DNA of 64,000 nucleotides, taken from assembly GCA_951828515.1 (NCBI GenBank), contig OX639992.1, positions 4,814,217-4,878,216 on the forward strand, given 5' to 3'. A program made the position numbers and the translations under genes. The notes beneath the pieces are model-generated. The model saw only the letters and a list, made by a program, of their open reading frames with translations, was not told where the DNA came from and ran no database searches. How positions within the stretch are numbered: the stretch's first letter is position 1; the number at the start of each line of letters is the position of its first letter. This document shows positions 8,357-17,847 of the stretch, piece after piece. The stretch comes from an uncultured Poribacteria bacterium (lineage in GTDB: Bacteria; Poribacteria; WGA-4E; WGA-3G).

Positions 8357-9553
8357 TCATTTCGCTTTCTCAATCCGTCGTATCGCCTTTTTCGCTGCGT
8401 CGCGAACGGCTTTAGAGGTATCTTCGAGTGCCTGTGTCAAAGCTGTGCCCACCTCAGGCGATGTCGCCCGCATCTCACCTAATTCATCAGCAGCGTTGCG
8501 TCGGACATCCTCAGCAGTATCTCGCAGTGCTACGAGAATCGGCTCCACGACCATCTCCCCAGAATTCCCGTCATCTACGAGTTCCTCACCGATGCCGCCA
8601 AGCACATCAACGACGTGCCCACGTGTTACGGCTGATTGACTATTCGTAAGCGCATCTGCCAACATTGGTGTGACGGTCATAGCGGCATGTTGACCCAATT
8701 CAATTAAGGCATCTTCAGCGCGCGCTCGCACGGTATCAGAATCGTCAGATAGTGCACTTATCAACGCTGTGAACGTTTCAGCGGAAGCTGCTCGTATGTC
8801 AGACAACTCATTTATCGCATTCGTTCGGACTTTTCTGGAACTATCCTTTAGACCGGCAATTAAAGCACCTCGGATAGTATCTGTCGACTTCCCGTTTTTC
8901 GCGAGGATTTCGCCGATCCGTCCTAAAACATCGAGCACATCGCTGCGTGCGCTTGATGAACCTCTCGTCTGGACTGCGATGAGTGCTGGCACAACAACAG
9001 CGAGCGATTCCGAAGATGTCGGACGAACATCGTCCAATTCCTCAAGTGCCTCACGGAAAACCTCATCAGACGAATCTTCAAGTGCCTTCGCTAATCCGAT
9101 CGCGGCGGCATCTGGATTCCGTCCTGCCTTTCTTTCTCGTTCACCGATGGCACCTAAGGCATCAACCGCCTCTTTGCGGACGCGCTTCGCCGGATCTTGA
9201 AGCATCACGATAAGGGCAGAGGTGCCAGGACTTCCAATTTCTTCAAGGAAATCGACAAACTGACGTTTCACACCACCTGACTCATCCCCTAAAGTTGGGA
9301 CGACCTGTGCAAGTAGTTCGGATTGCCATTTCGCTTGTATCATTCTATGTTTTGCCTTGATTGCAGCAAGTTCCGCAGCAAGCTCAGACAAGCCATTATC
9401 ATCCTGTGATTCCGCTGTTGCTTCATGAAGTTGAACCATCTGGCTAATTCCCAAGCCGAGGAATATACCGATAATAGTTATTATTACCCATAACCCTCGC
9501 TTTGCAGATATATTAGTCCTTGTATTCACTCTAAATCTTTTCCAAATCACCAT
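8357..9553 (-). CDS. Membrane-anchored HEAT-repeat protein
   Basis: 398 residues; ATG 9553 with GGAGGAAAAG upstream. A basic N-terminus and one membrane helix (GLWVIITIIGIFLGLGIS, about 20-38) are followed by an extracytoplasmic array of about seven to eight HEAT/PBS-lyase-type repeats. Each carries a V-R-x-x-A-x-[DE]-A-L-x-x-[IL]-G style motif, for example RVRKEAVDALGAIGE, TVRARAEDALIELGQ and AVRDAAKKAIRRIEK. Such repeats form alpha-solenoids for protein-protein binding. No enzymatic motif. It may be a periplasmic scaffold for the gsp machine encoded downstream, but only proximity supports that. Confidence 0.8.
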   Translation of the reverse strand: MVIWKRFRVNTRTNISAKRGLWVIITIIGIFLGLGISQMVQLHEATAESQDDNGLSELAAELAAIKAKHRMIQAKWQSELLAQVVPTLGDESGGVKRQFVDFLEEIGSPGTSALIVMLQDPAKRVRKEAVDALGAIGERERKAGRNPDAAAIGLAKALEDSSDEVFREALEELDDVRPTSSESLAVVVPALIAVQTRGSSSARSDVLDVLGRIGEILAKNGKSTDTIRGALIAGLKDSSRKVRTNAINELSDIRAASAETFTALISALSDDSDTVRARAEDALIELGQHAAMTVTPMLADALTNSQSAVTRGHVVDVLGGIGEELVDDGNSGEMVVEPILVALRDTAEDVRRNAADELGEMRATSPEVGTALTQALEDTSKAVRDAAKKAIRRIEKAK

Positions 9554-9585
9554 CTTTTCCTCCTCAATAGTTAAATTTGATCAGA

Positions 9586-11298
9586 CTATTCCCACTGGAC
9601 ACCCATATTCCAAAGCAAAAACGGAACCAGTTTCGCGAGCATCTCAATAGGCGTTTCTTTTTCTGACAACGTTACTTCCAACAGAGCCGTATCATCTTCG
9701 ACTGAAAGCCAAGTGAGCAACAGTGGTATCTCTTTAGAGTCGACAAGAAGTTTGTCAGCCGGTGGTGCCCCTTTTTCCATTTCCAAATACCGCGCTAAAT
9801 TAAGTTGCGCAAATGCTGTCGGTGTTTTTGGAAGCTGTTTTAGGTAGACAGGTTCCTTTTTCTGTTTAATTTCATCAATAAGGGTAAACACCTGATCCTC
9901 CGCGAAACCCATCAGAAACAGTCCATCGACCTCGCTATGGTAAATATTTGAGGAGACCGCTGACACCGTTTCTCCCTTGTAATCCGTTTGAGAAACAGAG
10001 GCATTTTGTAGGTTAGAAAGGGAATTGCCAACCTGATTCCATTTCATCTTGTTGATCGGACTAAAAATAATGCCCCCGTTCGTTTCTATGTCCCCTGTAT
10101 CGAGTTCAATTGCCCCATCAAATTCAAACCTAAAGCTACTTAAGGCTTCTGGATCAAAACGTGTGAAATCGGGCACAGACAAAGCGAGTTCACCTGTCAA
10201 GCCAGGGATAATACCCTCTTCCAAATCGAGATTCAAAAGTCCCTCAAAAAAAGAGATTATCCGAGCCGCGGCAGCACTACCGGTAGGAACAAACTTCCAT
10301 ACGCTTTCCAGAATACCGGGTGCTACAGCAACAAACAAATCTTCTTCACCAGATAACGCGTTTAAGGTTTTCAACCTTTGACCCTCTTTTAAAAACATGC
10401 CTATCTCGTTTTCTGGGAGATTAAGATCATATTCCACTGCCACTTGAAGAAAAGGACCTGTTTCCAGCAAATTGAGTTGTCCAAATACAGATTTGAAAAT
10501 AGGGAAGTGCGCTCGCATCCACCTGTCTAAGTTATCCTCCATTGCAGGTAGAACGTGTGGAACATTGGCATATACGATGACTTCTCCTGAGCCTGTTTTT
10601 TCTAATCCCTTAGCGAATTCTGGGTTCTGCTGAATAGAAGGTAGGTCAATTCGGTAGGTATCCAGCAATTTCTCAAAACTTCCTTCTCCAGCACCGATGA
10701 CAAGATACTCATCCACAAACCCATATTTAACAATATCGTCGTTGATTTCCAGAGCATTGTAACGAACCCGCTGGTATACACCTGCATCCACGTGTAAGGT
10801 ATTCGCATCGCTCATCCCCAAGAGTCCTTCTACAATTTTGGTCATTTGCTGAAGTTTGTCGAGGTTGCCGCCAGAGTGTATCACGAGTCCGAGTCGCAAG
10901 CGACCGGTCTGTTCCTCATCGAACCACATTGCTAATGCTGTGCGGTAACCCACCGTCTCAAGTATGCCCAAAGGGTTGGTCCCAAGCATTCCTTGTAACA
11001 TTGCAAGTCCTTGCTGCATCTCCTGCCAACCTGATGCGTTCGGCAACAGCGTAAGCACTTTCTTCCAATTTTCTGAAATCTCAATCTCACCGTAGACTTC
11101 ATCTATATCTTGGAGCTTTAAATACAGAATACTTTCCTTTGGTATGAAATCCTCTACGTTCGCCGCATGCACCAAAGGTGTCATTAATATCAGGATTAAG
11201 CAGAAGATTTTGGAAACCGTCTGTAACCTGCCCCTAAAAAGCGTCGCTATGCCTTGAGAAAAAAATTGATGCCATCTCCATGAAAATATTGTATTCAT
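9586..11298 (-). CDS. DUF3352-type secreted protein
   Basis: 570 residues from ATG 11298; a TTG directly before it (11301) would add one residue, and the GAGG site six to seven bases upstream favours the ATG. An N-terminal hydrophobic segment ending VHAA (about 30-46) looks like a signal peptide. The body resembles the DUF3352 family: N-terminal IPKESILYLKLQDID, then an alternating alpha/beta domain with YLVIGAGEGSFEKLLDTY, and later VAVAPGILESVWKFVPTG. The family function is unknown; members are common in Planctomycetes, cyanobacteria and Poribacteria. It follows the symporter gene by 15 bases and precedes the HEAT gene by 32, so it could be part of either transcript. Confidence 0.65.
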   Translation of the reverse strand: MNTIFSWRWHQFFSQGIATLFRGRLQTVSKIFCLILILMTPLVHAANVEDFIPKESILYLKLQDIDEVYGEIEISENWKKVLTLLPNASGWQEMQQGLAMLQGMLGTNPLGILETVGYRTALAMWFDEEQTGRLRLGLVIHSGGNLDKLQQMTKIVEGLLGMSDANTLHVDAGVYQRVRYNALEINDDIVKYGFVDEYLVIGAGEGSFEKLLDTYRIDLPSIQQNPEFAKGLEKTGSGEVIVYANVPHVLPAMEDNLDRWMRAHFPIFKSVFGQLNLLETGPFLQVAVEYDLNLPENEIGMFLKEGQRLKTLNALSGEEDLFVAVAPGILESVWKFVPTGSAAAARIISFFEGLLNLDLEEGIIPGLTGELALSVPDFTRFDPEALSSFRFEFDGAIELDTGDIETNGGIIFSPINKMKWNQVGNSLSNLQNASVSQTDYKGETVSAVSSNIYHSEVDGLFLMGFAEDQVFTLIDEIKQKKEPVYLKQLPKTPTAFAQLNLARYLEMEKGAPPADKLLVDSKEIPLLLTWLSVEDDTALLEVTLSEKETPIEMLAKLVPFLLWNMGVQWE

Positions 11299-11313
11299 CA
11301 AATACCTCTATTT

Positions 11314-13011
11314 TTAGGGAACTCGTATGTCATCAACGAGTGCTCGCACGTCATCAGGGGGTGGGGGTGTAACAGCAGCTACAGTGATAGATACGATAAA
11401 GTTTAATACCATGCCGAGGGTACCGATCCCTTCGGGTGAAATACCCCATAACCAATGCTCCGATGTGTTTAATTCTGGACTGACAAACTTAAAATAGATG
11501 ATATACGCCGCTGTAAAAGTAATCCCAACAATCATGCCACTAATTGCGCCTTCTTTGTTCATACGTTTAGAGAAGATACCCATCACAATCGCGGGAAAGA
11601 ACGAACTCGCTGCGAGTCCAAAGGCGAACGCTACGACCGGAGCTACAAAGTCAGGTGGATTTATACCGAAGTATCCAGCGATACAGACGGCGACCCCTGC
11701 TGCAATGCGCGCGGCAGTCAATTCCTGTTTTTCCTGCAGCGTCGGCATAATTGCACCTTTGAGAAGATCATGTGCAACTGCGGTGGAAATGACTAATAGC
11801 AAACCCGCGGCGGTCGAGAGCGCTGCTGCTAAACCGCCAGCAGCCACTAAACCAACAATCCAGTTCGGGAGTTTCGCAATCTCAGGGTTTGCCAGGACCA
11901 TGATATCCCGATCAATTGTCAACTCATTCTGGACATCTGAATTTGGACCGCGGTACTGGATCGCACCATCGCCGTTCACGTCGTCAAACTTAATGAGACC
12001 TGTCGCTTCCCAATTCTTAAACCAGTCCGGGGCATCTTCATATTTGACATCTGTCAATTCACCGTTCTGTTCATAACTCACAGTGTTGAGCAAGTTTGTA
12101 CGTGCAAATATAGCCACCGCCGGTGCTGTCGTATAGAGGAGCGCGATGAATAGCAATGCCCAACCCGCAGAAATTCTCGCTTCAGATGCCTTCCGCACGG
12201 TGTAGAATCGAATAATCACATGTGGAAGTCCAGCAGTTCCCAACATCAGTGCCGCTGTGATGAAAAACACATCAATGGTGGCTTTATTGCCATCTGTATA
12301 CAGGTTAAATCCCAATTGCTCGTTCAAACCGTTGAGCCGGTCAAGGAGATAGAGTCCCGAACCATCTGTTACTTTCCCCATGAGTCCCATCTGCGGAATA
12401 ACGTTGCCTGTAATCAAAATAGAAATAAAAATAGCAGGCACGAGATAGGCAAAAATCAACACACAATATTGTGCTACCTGCGTATAGGTAATGCCTTTCA
12501 TCCCACCAAGCACAGCATAGAAGAACACAATCCCCATACCGATCAGGACACCGGTTTCAACATTAACACTCAAGAAACGGGAGAAGACGATGCCAACGCC
12601 GCGCATCTGTCCCGCTACATAAGTAAACGAGACAAAAATCGCACATACCACAGCGACAATTCGAGCCAATTGTGAGTAATATCGGTCACCGACGAAATCA
12701 GGCACCGTATACTTGCCGAATTTACGGAGATAGGGAGCCAATAACAAAGCGAGTAGAACGTACCCTCCCGTCCATCCGAGCAGATAGACAGACCCATCGC
12801 GTCCCATGAAAGAGATCATTCCCGCCATCGCAATAAAGGAAGCCGCACTCATCCAATCCGCCGCTGTTGCCATGCCATTCACAACCGGATGCACGTTACT
12901 TCCAGCGACGTAGAAGTCACCAGTCGAACGCGCCTTAGACCAGAGTGCCACCCCAATATACAACGCGAAGGAGAGTGCCACCATTACGAAAGTCCATGCT
13001 TGTACGGTCAT
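11314..13011 (-). CDS. Sodium:solute symporter, large subunit (SSS family, VC_2705/ActP-like)
   Basis: 565 residues with about 13 predicted membrane helices. N-terminal SSS hallmarks are present: STGDFYVAGSNV, ADWMSAASFIAMAGMI, and the conserved LGGMKGITYTQVAQY segment. Pairing with a DUF4212 small subunit overlapping by 4 bases (ATGA) marks it as the two-component sodium/substrate symporter family (TIGR03648/TIGR03647), related to acetate permeases. An inserted loop (about residues 335-375) contains an EF-hand-like DDVNGDGAIQ, a possible calcium site facing outside. Substrate unknown, probably a small carboxylate by family analogy. Confidence 0.88.
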   Translation of the reverse strand: MTVQAWTFVMVALSFALYIGVALWSKARSTGDFYVAGSNVHPVVNGMATAADWMSAASFIAMAGMISFMGRDGSVYLLGWTGGYVLLALLLAPYLRKFGKYTVPDFVGDRYYSQLARIVAVVCAIFVSFTYVAGQMRGVGIVFSRFLSVNVETGVLIGMGIVFFYAVLGGMKGITYTQVAQYCVLIFAYLVPAIFISILITGNVIPQMGLMGKVTDGSGLYLLDRLNGLNEQLGFNLYTDGNKATIDVFFITAALMLGTAGLPHVIIRFYTVRKASEARISAGWALLFIALLYTTAPAVAIFARTNLLNTVSYEQNGELTDVKYEDAPDWFKNWEATGLIKFDDVNGDGAIQYRGPNSDVQNELTIDRDIMVLANPEIAKLPNWIVGLVAAGGLAAALSTAAGLLLVISTAVAHDLLKGAIMPTLQEKQELTAARIAAGVAVCIAGYFGINPPDFVAPVVAFAFGLAASSFFPAIVMGIFSKRMNKEGAISGMIVGITFTAAYIIYFKFVSPELNTSEHWLWGISPEGIGTLGMVLNFIVSITVAAVTPPPPDDVRALVDDIRVP

Positions 13012-13289
13012 GTTTGTTCTGTGTCCTCCCCATTTTCACGTTGACTATATCTCTTCTCCAAACGATTCATCAACCACGCATAAACGAAGATGAGTTCAAC
13101 GAAAATCCAAATTGATGCTTGTTGGGCAAAATAGAACCCAAGCGGACATCCACCAATACGGATTTTGTCCAGTTGCTCTACGAACACAACCGAGCAGAGA
13201 TACGAGGTGATAAACCAAATTCCCAATAAGATACCGAGGTATTGGAGATTTTTTCGCCAATATGCTTTATTTTTCGATGATGACTCCAT
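13008..13289 (-). CDS. DUF4212 small subunit of sodium/solute symporter
   Basis: 93 residues, two membrane helices (LQYLGILLGIWFITSYLCSV and IWIFVELIFVYAWLM). Diagnostic DUF4212 features are visible: YW-x-x-N-L near the N-terminus, GCPLGFYFAQQASIW in the centre and a Y-A-W-x-M-N-R-L-x-x-x-Y ending. The stop overlaps the start of the large subunit by four bases, the usual translational coupling for this pair. ATG 13289 has a GGAG seven bases upstream. Function is to partner the SSS transporter; its mechanism is not known. Confidence 0.93.
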   Translation of the reverse strand: MESSSKNKAYWRKNLQYLGILLGIWFITSYLCSVVFVEQLDKIRIGGCPLGFYFAQQASIWIFVELIFVYAWLMNRLEKRYSQRENGEDTEQT

Positions 13290-13375
13290 AGGGGGTCTCC
13301 TCCGTTAAACCGTAAGTGCGCAAGTGGTATGGCTTTCAAACATGCCCTGCATAGTAGCAAAGGTCTGAAGCAGAA

Positions 13376-13963
13376 TTAATAATTCTTCGGAAACATTAAC
13401 CGTTCGACCTGTTCAATGAGGATATGAAGGACTTTAATATGGATTTCCTGAATGCGATCTGCGGTGTCCCCTGGCGCAATTAGATAAATATCACAATGTT
13501 GTTTAAGGCTTCCGCCATCTTTACCCAACAATCCAAACACCTTCATCCCGCGAGATTTCGCGGCTATTGCCGCATGCACAACATTTTCAGAATGTCCGCT
13601 GGTGGAGAGGACTACCAGCAGATCCCCGGAGTGCCCGAGTGCCAGCAGTGGACGCGCAAAGATCTCTGAAAATCCGTAATCGTTTGCCGTGCAGGTGATG
13701 TGTCCCGCATCGCCGAGTGCGATCGCAGGGAGCGGCTTTCGATCGTTCCGAAACTTACCTGTGCACTCCTCAGCAAAATGGGTTGCATCGCACAAACTCC
13801 CACCGTTTCCACAGCTAAAGACCCTACCTTCCCGTTCAAAAACGTCTCGTATCAACTCCGCAGTCTCTGCGATGGTCGCGATATTCTCAGGGTTTCGGAT
13901 AAACCTATCAAGCACATCTCGCGCTTCTAACAACGCATCGCGAACGCTATGCGAAATATCCAT
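13376..13963 (-). CDS. gmhA: SIS-domain isomerase, GmhA/DiaA-like
   Basis: 195 residues from ATG 13963, which has GGAGAC just upstream; the longer frame to 14113 overlaps the upstream permease gene. A single SIS domain: GNGGSLCDATHFAEECTGKF (substrate loop), VLSTSGHSENV (sugar-phosphate binding) and a C-terminal E-I-H-x-K-x-x-H-x-L-I-E-x-V helix supplying the Glu and His that hold zinc in GmhA. Length and motifs match sedoheptulose-7-phosphate isomerase, the first step of ADP-heptose synthesis for LPS cores; DiaA-type or other sugar isomerases remain possible. It follows the ABC permease by eight bases; no other heptose genes are nearby. Confidence 0.85.
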   Translation of the reverse strand: MDISHSVRDALLEARDVLDRFIRNPENIATIAETAELIRDVFEREGRVFSCGNGGSLCDATHFAEECTGKFRNDRKPLPAIALGDAGHITCTANDYGFSEIFARPLLALGHSGDLLVVLSTSGHSENVVHAAIAAKSRGMKVFGLLGKDGGSLKQHCDIYLIAPGDTADRIQEIHIKVLHILIEQVERLMFPKNY

Positions 13964-13971
13964 TATGTCTC

Positions 13972-15771
13972 CTAAATTCGGAAAATTTCTCCCAACTTCC
14001 CACCAAGCACACGTCCGGCACCCAATAGACACGCGATGAGGATTAACATACCGACCACACCTAATGCACTCGCCGTATATGGACCGTGGTCTGGACGCTG
14101 GGAGAGTGACCAAATCGCTTTTGTAATCGGATAGTGCTGATCTTTCATTGCCAATATCAAGCTATCACTGACTTCAAGCATAGAGAACGAGAACACGAGA
14201 ATCGCACCGGCAAGGATATTCGCGATGACCAAGGGCAAGGTAATTTTATATAAAGTCCGAATTGGTGTTGCCCCCACGTTTTGGGATGCTTCTTCGTATG
14301 ACACACTCGTCTGCTGGAGTCCGGCATAGATGGAACGCAACATATAGGGTAACCGTCGCACCGCATAACTAATAATCAGAAGGAATGTCGGGTTTTGTCT
14401 CGGATCTATAACAGAAACAAGTCCATCTGGAAAATATCGCAGGAGCAGCGTCGTATCCGCGAAACTGCCCATATACCCGAACGCTATTGCAACTCCGGGT
14501 AATGCCAACGGTAGCATCGCGATGGCATCCAACAGATTCTGGAACGGCAGACGCTTGCGTGTCAACAGATATGACACCACAATGCCGACAAGAAGTGCCA
14601 ACAACGTGCTGAAAACACTATATTTCAAGCTGTTGAGGATACTCGGTAGTGTATCGGAATGTGTAAAAGTCTCAACGTAGTGTGCGAAGGTCCATGACTG
14701 TGGTAGCACACTCATTCTCCACTGGCTTACATCGGGTGTTAAGGAAACAAGGATGACACTAATATGTGGTAACAACGCCATGAACGTCAATCCACCGATA
14801 AAGAGATAGATGACGCTACGCATGCCCCAATTCGTATCGGTTTCACGTGAAGTCACGTGTCCTCTGCCGAGCATCTCATAGTGCTTACTACCCGTCCATC
14901 TCTTGGAAACATAAAAGGCAAGTGCTGTCAGTACAACTATAAGCACAACAAGAGCGTACCCCATTGGATTGGTGTTCGCCTCAGTCACTTGGTTGAAGAT
15001 TCGCACCGAAACGACGTTACGGTACTCAAAAATCAGAGGTGTGCCGAGGTCGGTAAACGCCCAGATAAAGACGAGGATTGCACCGGCAAAATAACCGGGC
15101 ATCATCAACGGCAATGTTATCTGACGGAAGACCTGAAAGCGCGATGCACCCATATTTTCTGCGGCTTCCTCTAAACTCGGATCGACATTCGCGAGTGCAG
15201 CGACGATGTTAAGATACATAATCGGATATAAGTGCAATGTTGATAACATCACCACACCCCAAAACCCCCCGCCGAACCAGTCAATAGGTTCCGCCATGTC
15301 CATCAGGTTGAGTTTCTTGAGGAGCATATTGACACTACCGTATAACCCAAAAAAATATTTCATGCCAATAGCGCCGACGAAGGGTGGCATAATCATCGGG
15401 ATTAGGATAACAGAACGTAGCATGTCGCGCCCTGGATACCGGTATCGAGTCAAAAAATACGCCAGTGGAAGGCTGATGATGCTCGTTACCAGCGTCACCA
15501 TTACACCGATCTTGAAACTGTTGATAACGAGTTCCCGGATATTCGGGTCGGTCACCATCAATTTGAAATATGTGAGATTGAATGTGTTTTCAACCCAGAA
15601 GGCTTCCTTGAAAACATAGAGGAGTGGATATATGAGAAAGACAGTAAAGAAAAGGACCGTCAGCCCGAAAATCAGCGTGATGGATGGCGTAAAATCGTAC
15701 TGTCGTCTAATTTTGTCCATTAAAGACGGGCTTTTATATGCGCTCTGTTCTGCCTCTGGACGATCCAGCAT
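13972..15771 (-). CDS. Fused two-domain ABC permease (Fe3+/thiamine/phosphonate-type)
   Basis: 599 residues, about 12 membrane helices. Two BPD_transp_1 halves each have an EAA loop: EEAAENMGASRFQVFRQITL (about 205) and EEASQNVGATPIRTLYKITL (about 515). Fusions of this form are typical of iron(III), thiamine and 2-aminoethylphosphonate importers. ATG 15771 has GGAGAAAAAG upstream. The cognate ATPase is probably the divergently transcribed gene at 16557-17684; no binding protein is adjacent. It heads the minus-strand run and overlaps no neighbour. Confidence 0.88.
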   Translation of the reverse strand: MLDRPEAEQSAYKSPSLMDKIRRQYDFTPSITLIFGLTVLFFTVFLIYPLLYVFKEAFWVENTFNLTYFKLMVTDPNIRELVINSFKIGVMVTLVTSIISLPLAYFLTRYRYPGRDMLRSVILIPMIMPPFVGAIGMKYFFGLYGSVNMLLKKLNLMDMAEPIDWFGGGFWGVVMLSTLHLYPIMYLNIVAALANVDPSLEEAAENMGASRFQVFRQITLPLMMPGYFAGAILVFIWAFTDLGTPLIFEYRNVVSVRIFNQVTEANTNPMGYALVVLIVVLTALAFYVSKRWTGSKHYEMLGRGHVTSRETDTNWGMRSVIYLFIGGLTFMALLPHISVILVSLTPDVSQWRMSVLPQSWTFAHYVETFTHSDTLPSILNSLKYSVFSTLLALLVGIVVSYLLTRKRLPFQNLLDAIAMLPLALPGVAIAFGYMGSFADTTLLLRYFPDGLVSVIDPRQNPTFLLIISYAVRRLPYMLRSIYAGLQQTSVSYEEASQNVGATPIRTLYKITLPLVIANILAGAILVFSFSMLEVSDSLILAMKDQHYPITKAIWSLSQRPDHGPYTASALGVVGMLILIACLLGAGRVLGGKLGEIFRI

Positions 15772-16019
15772 CTTTTTCTCCAGCTTATAGGTGTATTTTT
15801 TGGCTCGCGATCGGAAAAACGCGCAAGCTACGTTTTAATTATACCCGATACGCTGCCGAATCGCACCTATTTTTTTCGCCCAATGTACATTCAGGGGCGG
15901 TTCAGAAAAGGGGACACTTTGACATCGGGGCGATAAACGCCTTCGCACGGGAAAAATTGGCAACACCAATCCCGTTAAAATGTTACATTTGTGGAATATT
16001 TTTGGAAGGGTAAAGCCTG
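15772..16019. other. Upstream region of the permease, no gene seen
   Basis: 248 bases between the permease start and the decayed FGE-type gene. AT-rich stretches near 15800-15880 could hold the minus-strand promoter, but I do not see a convincing -35/-10 pair. No ORF with family signatures. Confidence 0.3.
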
Positions 16020-16414
16020 TTAAGGGGTTACAGTTACAGACCTCACACAACGAAAACCGATGACGAGGAACGCGCTCGGTGGCTTGGAGTCTCTGCGATC
16101 GGCGACACGCGGGAGTCGAGCTGTATCGAACCAGTGACCACCGCGCAGGACGCGGGAAACATCAACATTAACATTTGTGAAGTTATCCAATATCCACTGA
16201 ATCGTGTTCGCACCCGCCAACGGATTGCGCGCAACACCCTCCTGTGGAAATGTAGAATAGAATCCACGAGTGTTGTTGTTTCCGCTGGCGGCGTTATGTC
16301 ATCTCGTTCGCAACCGTTGATAACGAAGGCGAGTCCCCCGACGAGCATAATAATGCAGTACCTTTCCAAAATACGCTTTAAGGACATTTTCAAGTCTTTA
16401 TGGTGTTTTGTCAT
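16020..16414 (-). pseudogene. Decayed formylglycine-generating-enzyme (SUMF1)-type lipoprotein gene
   Basis: ATG 16414 has a perfect GGAGGT eight bases upstream and opens a lipoprotein signal (IIMLVGGLAFVINGC). After about 35 codons the frame goes out of register. The correct frame resumes with NTRGFYSTFPQEGVARNP, ANTIQWILDNF and the unmistakable SUMF1 C-terminal block SRVLRGGHWFDTARLPRVADR ... GFRCVRS, ending at 16020. A full SUMF1 domain needs about 220 residues; most of it is missing. So the gene has a frameshift near 16270-16310 and a large internal deletion, or it is the fused ends of a longer gene. Not expected to make an active enzyme. Confidence 0.75.
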
Positions 16415-16491
16415 GCGAGAGTACCTCCTTTGGCAGTATGATAACACAAATCACAATATTGCCGAATTATTTTTTGATCGGAGAATTCTTG

Positions 16492-16521
16492 TTGACCCCT
16501 GAGCACTATTTGTGCTATACT
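16492..16521 (+). promoter_or_regulatory. Sigma-70-type promoter for the ABC ATPase gene
   Basis: TTGACC (16492-16497), 18-base spacer, TATACT (16516-16521), with TG one base before the -10 (extended -10). The ATG lies 35 bases further on; no Shine-Dalgarno is visible in the short leader. Confidence 0.65.
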
Positions 16522-16556
16522 TTAGCAATATTCACAACACAGAATTGTAGAATTGT

Positions 16557-17684
16557 ATGGCAACAGTACGACTCGAAAACATCACAAAACGGTTCGGCGA
16601 TCTCATCGCGCTCGACGACATCAATCTCGATATCCGAGACGAAGAATTTTTTGTGCTTCTCGGTCAAACCGGGGCAGGAAAAACAACGACACTTCGGTGT
16701 ATCGCCGGGCTGGATAAACCTGAAGAAGGTGCTATCTATCTCGACGATGTTAGCGTTAACGACAAAACCCCTGCAGAACGCGATGTGGCTTTCGTTTTCC
16801 AATCGCATATCCTCTATCCACATCTAAGCGTCTACGAGAATATGGCGTTCCCACTGCATCCGAGAAAACTTTCTGCGGAGGAGATTGACCGACGCGTCAG
16901 AGATATTGCACAGATGCTTCATATCGAACATCTGCTCATGCGGACACCGAACCAGCTGAGTGGCGGTGAGACGCAACGGGTTGGACTCGGACGCGCCATG
17001 GTACGGCGTCCCCAAGTATTCCTAATGGATGAACCGATCTCCAATCTTGATGCGAAACTTCGGACTGAAATGCGCGCTGAAATCCGTTGGAGGCAACGTG
17101 AACTCGGCACAACGACCTTCTATGTGACACATGATCAGATCGAAGCGATGTCAATGGCAGACAGAATCGCTGTCCTTGAAGCGGGTAGAGTCCAGCAATT
17201 GGGCACACCTGCTGAGATCTACAATCATCCTATCAACCTATTCGTCGCTGGTTTCGTCGGTAATCCGGGTATGAATTGCATCCCGTGCGACCTCTCCAGC
17301 GCTAACGGCGAGCTTCACCTGACATTAGCGAGCAATCTCGGAGGGAACAATTCAGTCGCAATTCAGAACCCCGAGATCGCTAAAACTGTCAACGACAACG
17401 ATTCAAACCGAGATCTTATCTTCGGCACGCATGCTGAGGATGTTATTGTCAGTCATCAGTCGATACCCAATGCTTTTCAGACTGAAGTCTATAGTGTTGA
17501 ACCCCTCGGTGCGGAAACAATCGTCGAACTGACACTCGGAACGGATACAGCAGGCGCGCACACGATTCTTAAAGCATGCACAGCACCCAACTTTGAAGCG
17601 GATATTGGACAGTATCTCTACGTCACGTTTGTCCCAGAGCGGATGCACTTTTTCGATAAAAATAGTGGCAACACTCTTCTGTAG
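16557..17684 (+). CDS. ABC transporter ATP-binding protein (CUT1/PotA/FbpC-like)
   Basis: 375 residues. Walker A GQTGAGKTT (36-44), Q-loop Gln82, signature LSGGE (134-138), Walker B VFLMDEP (154-160), D-loop SNLDAK, and H-loop YVTHDQIEAMSMADRI. C-terminal beta-rich TOBE-type region from about 245. This architecture is that of importers for sugars, polyamines or iron. It is divergently transcribed from the fused permease at 13972-15771, whose ATPase it could be; the iron-type permease at 31657 also lacks one. The stop codon lies in a dispersed hairpin repeat (17682-17704). Confidence 0.93.
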   Translation: MATVRLENITKRFGDLIALDDINLDIRDEEFFVLLGQTGAGKTTTLRCIAGLDKPEEGAIYLDDVSVNDKTPAERDVAFVFQSHILYPHLSVYENMAFPLHPRKLSAEEIDRRVRDIAQMLHIEHLLMRTPNQLSGGETQRVGLGRAMVRRPQVFLMDEPISNLDAKLRTEMRAEIRWRQRELGTTTFYVTHDQIEAMSMADRIAVLEAGRVQQLGTPAEIYNHPINLFVAGFVGNPGMNCIPCDLSSANGELHLTLASNLGGNNSVAIQNPEIAKTVNDNDSNRDLIFGTHAEDVIVSHQSIPNAFQTEVYSVEPLGAETIVELTLGTDTAGAHTILKACTAPNFEADIGQYLYVTFVPERMHFFDKNSGNTLL

Positions 17685-17709
17685 GAGGGATTTGTAATCC
17701 CGACTTCTT

Positions 17710-17847
17710 ATGAATTGGCGACTTAAACTCTTTAATCTTATCCCAAATTTTCTCAAACGTGTCGGCTGCCAACTCTTACGCCGATTCGGATACGATCCCG
17801 ATGCGTGGTTAGAGAATTTCCTCAGAGAACACAAAGGAGACTCATAA
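17710..17847 (+). CDS. Small basic protein upstream of the ThDP enzyme
   Basis: 45 codons, ATG 17710 to TAA 17845-17847; its stop abuts the GTG of the next gene, and it contains that gene's AAAGGAG ribosome site. The sequence begins MNWRLKLFNLIPNFLKRVG and ends with an acidic, hydrophilic tail (WLENFLREHKGDS), an amphipathic, basic first half. Zero spacing suggests translational coupling. No family recognised. It could be a leader peptide, a small subunit or a chance frame; conservation beside the ThDP gene would decide. Confidence 0.45.
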   Translation: MNWRLKLFNLIPNFLKRVGCQLLRRFGYDPDAWLENFLREHKGDS

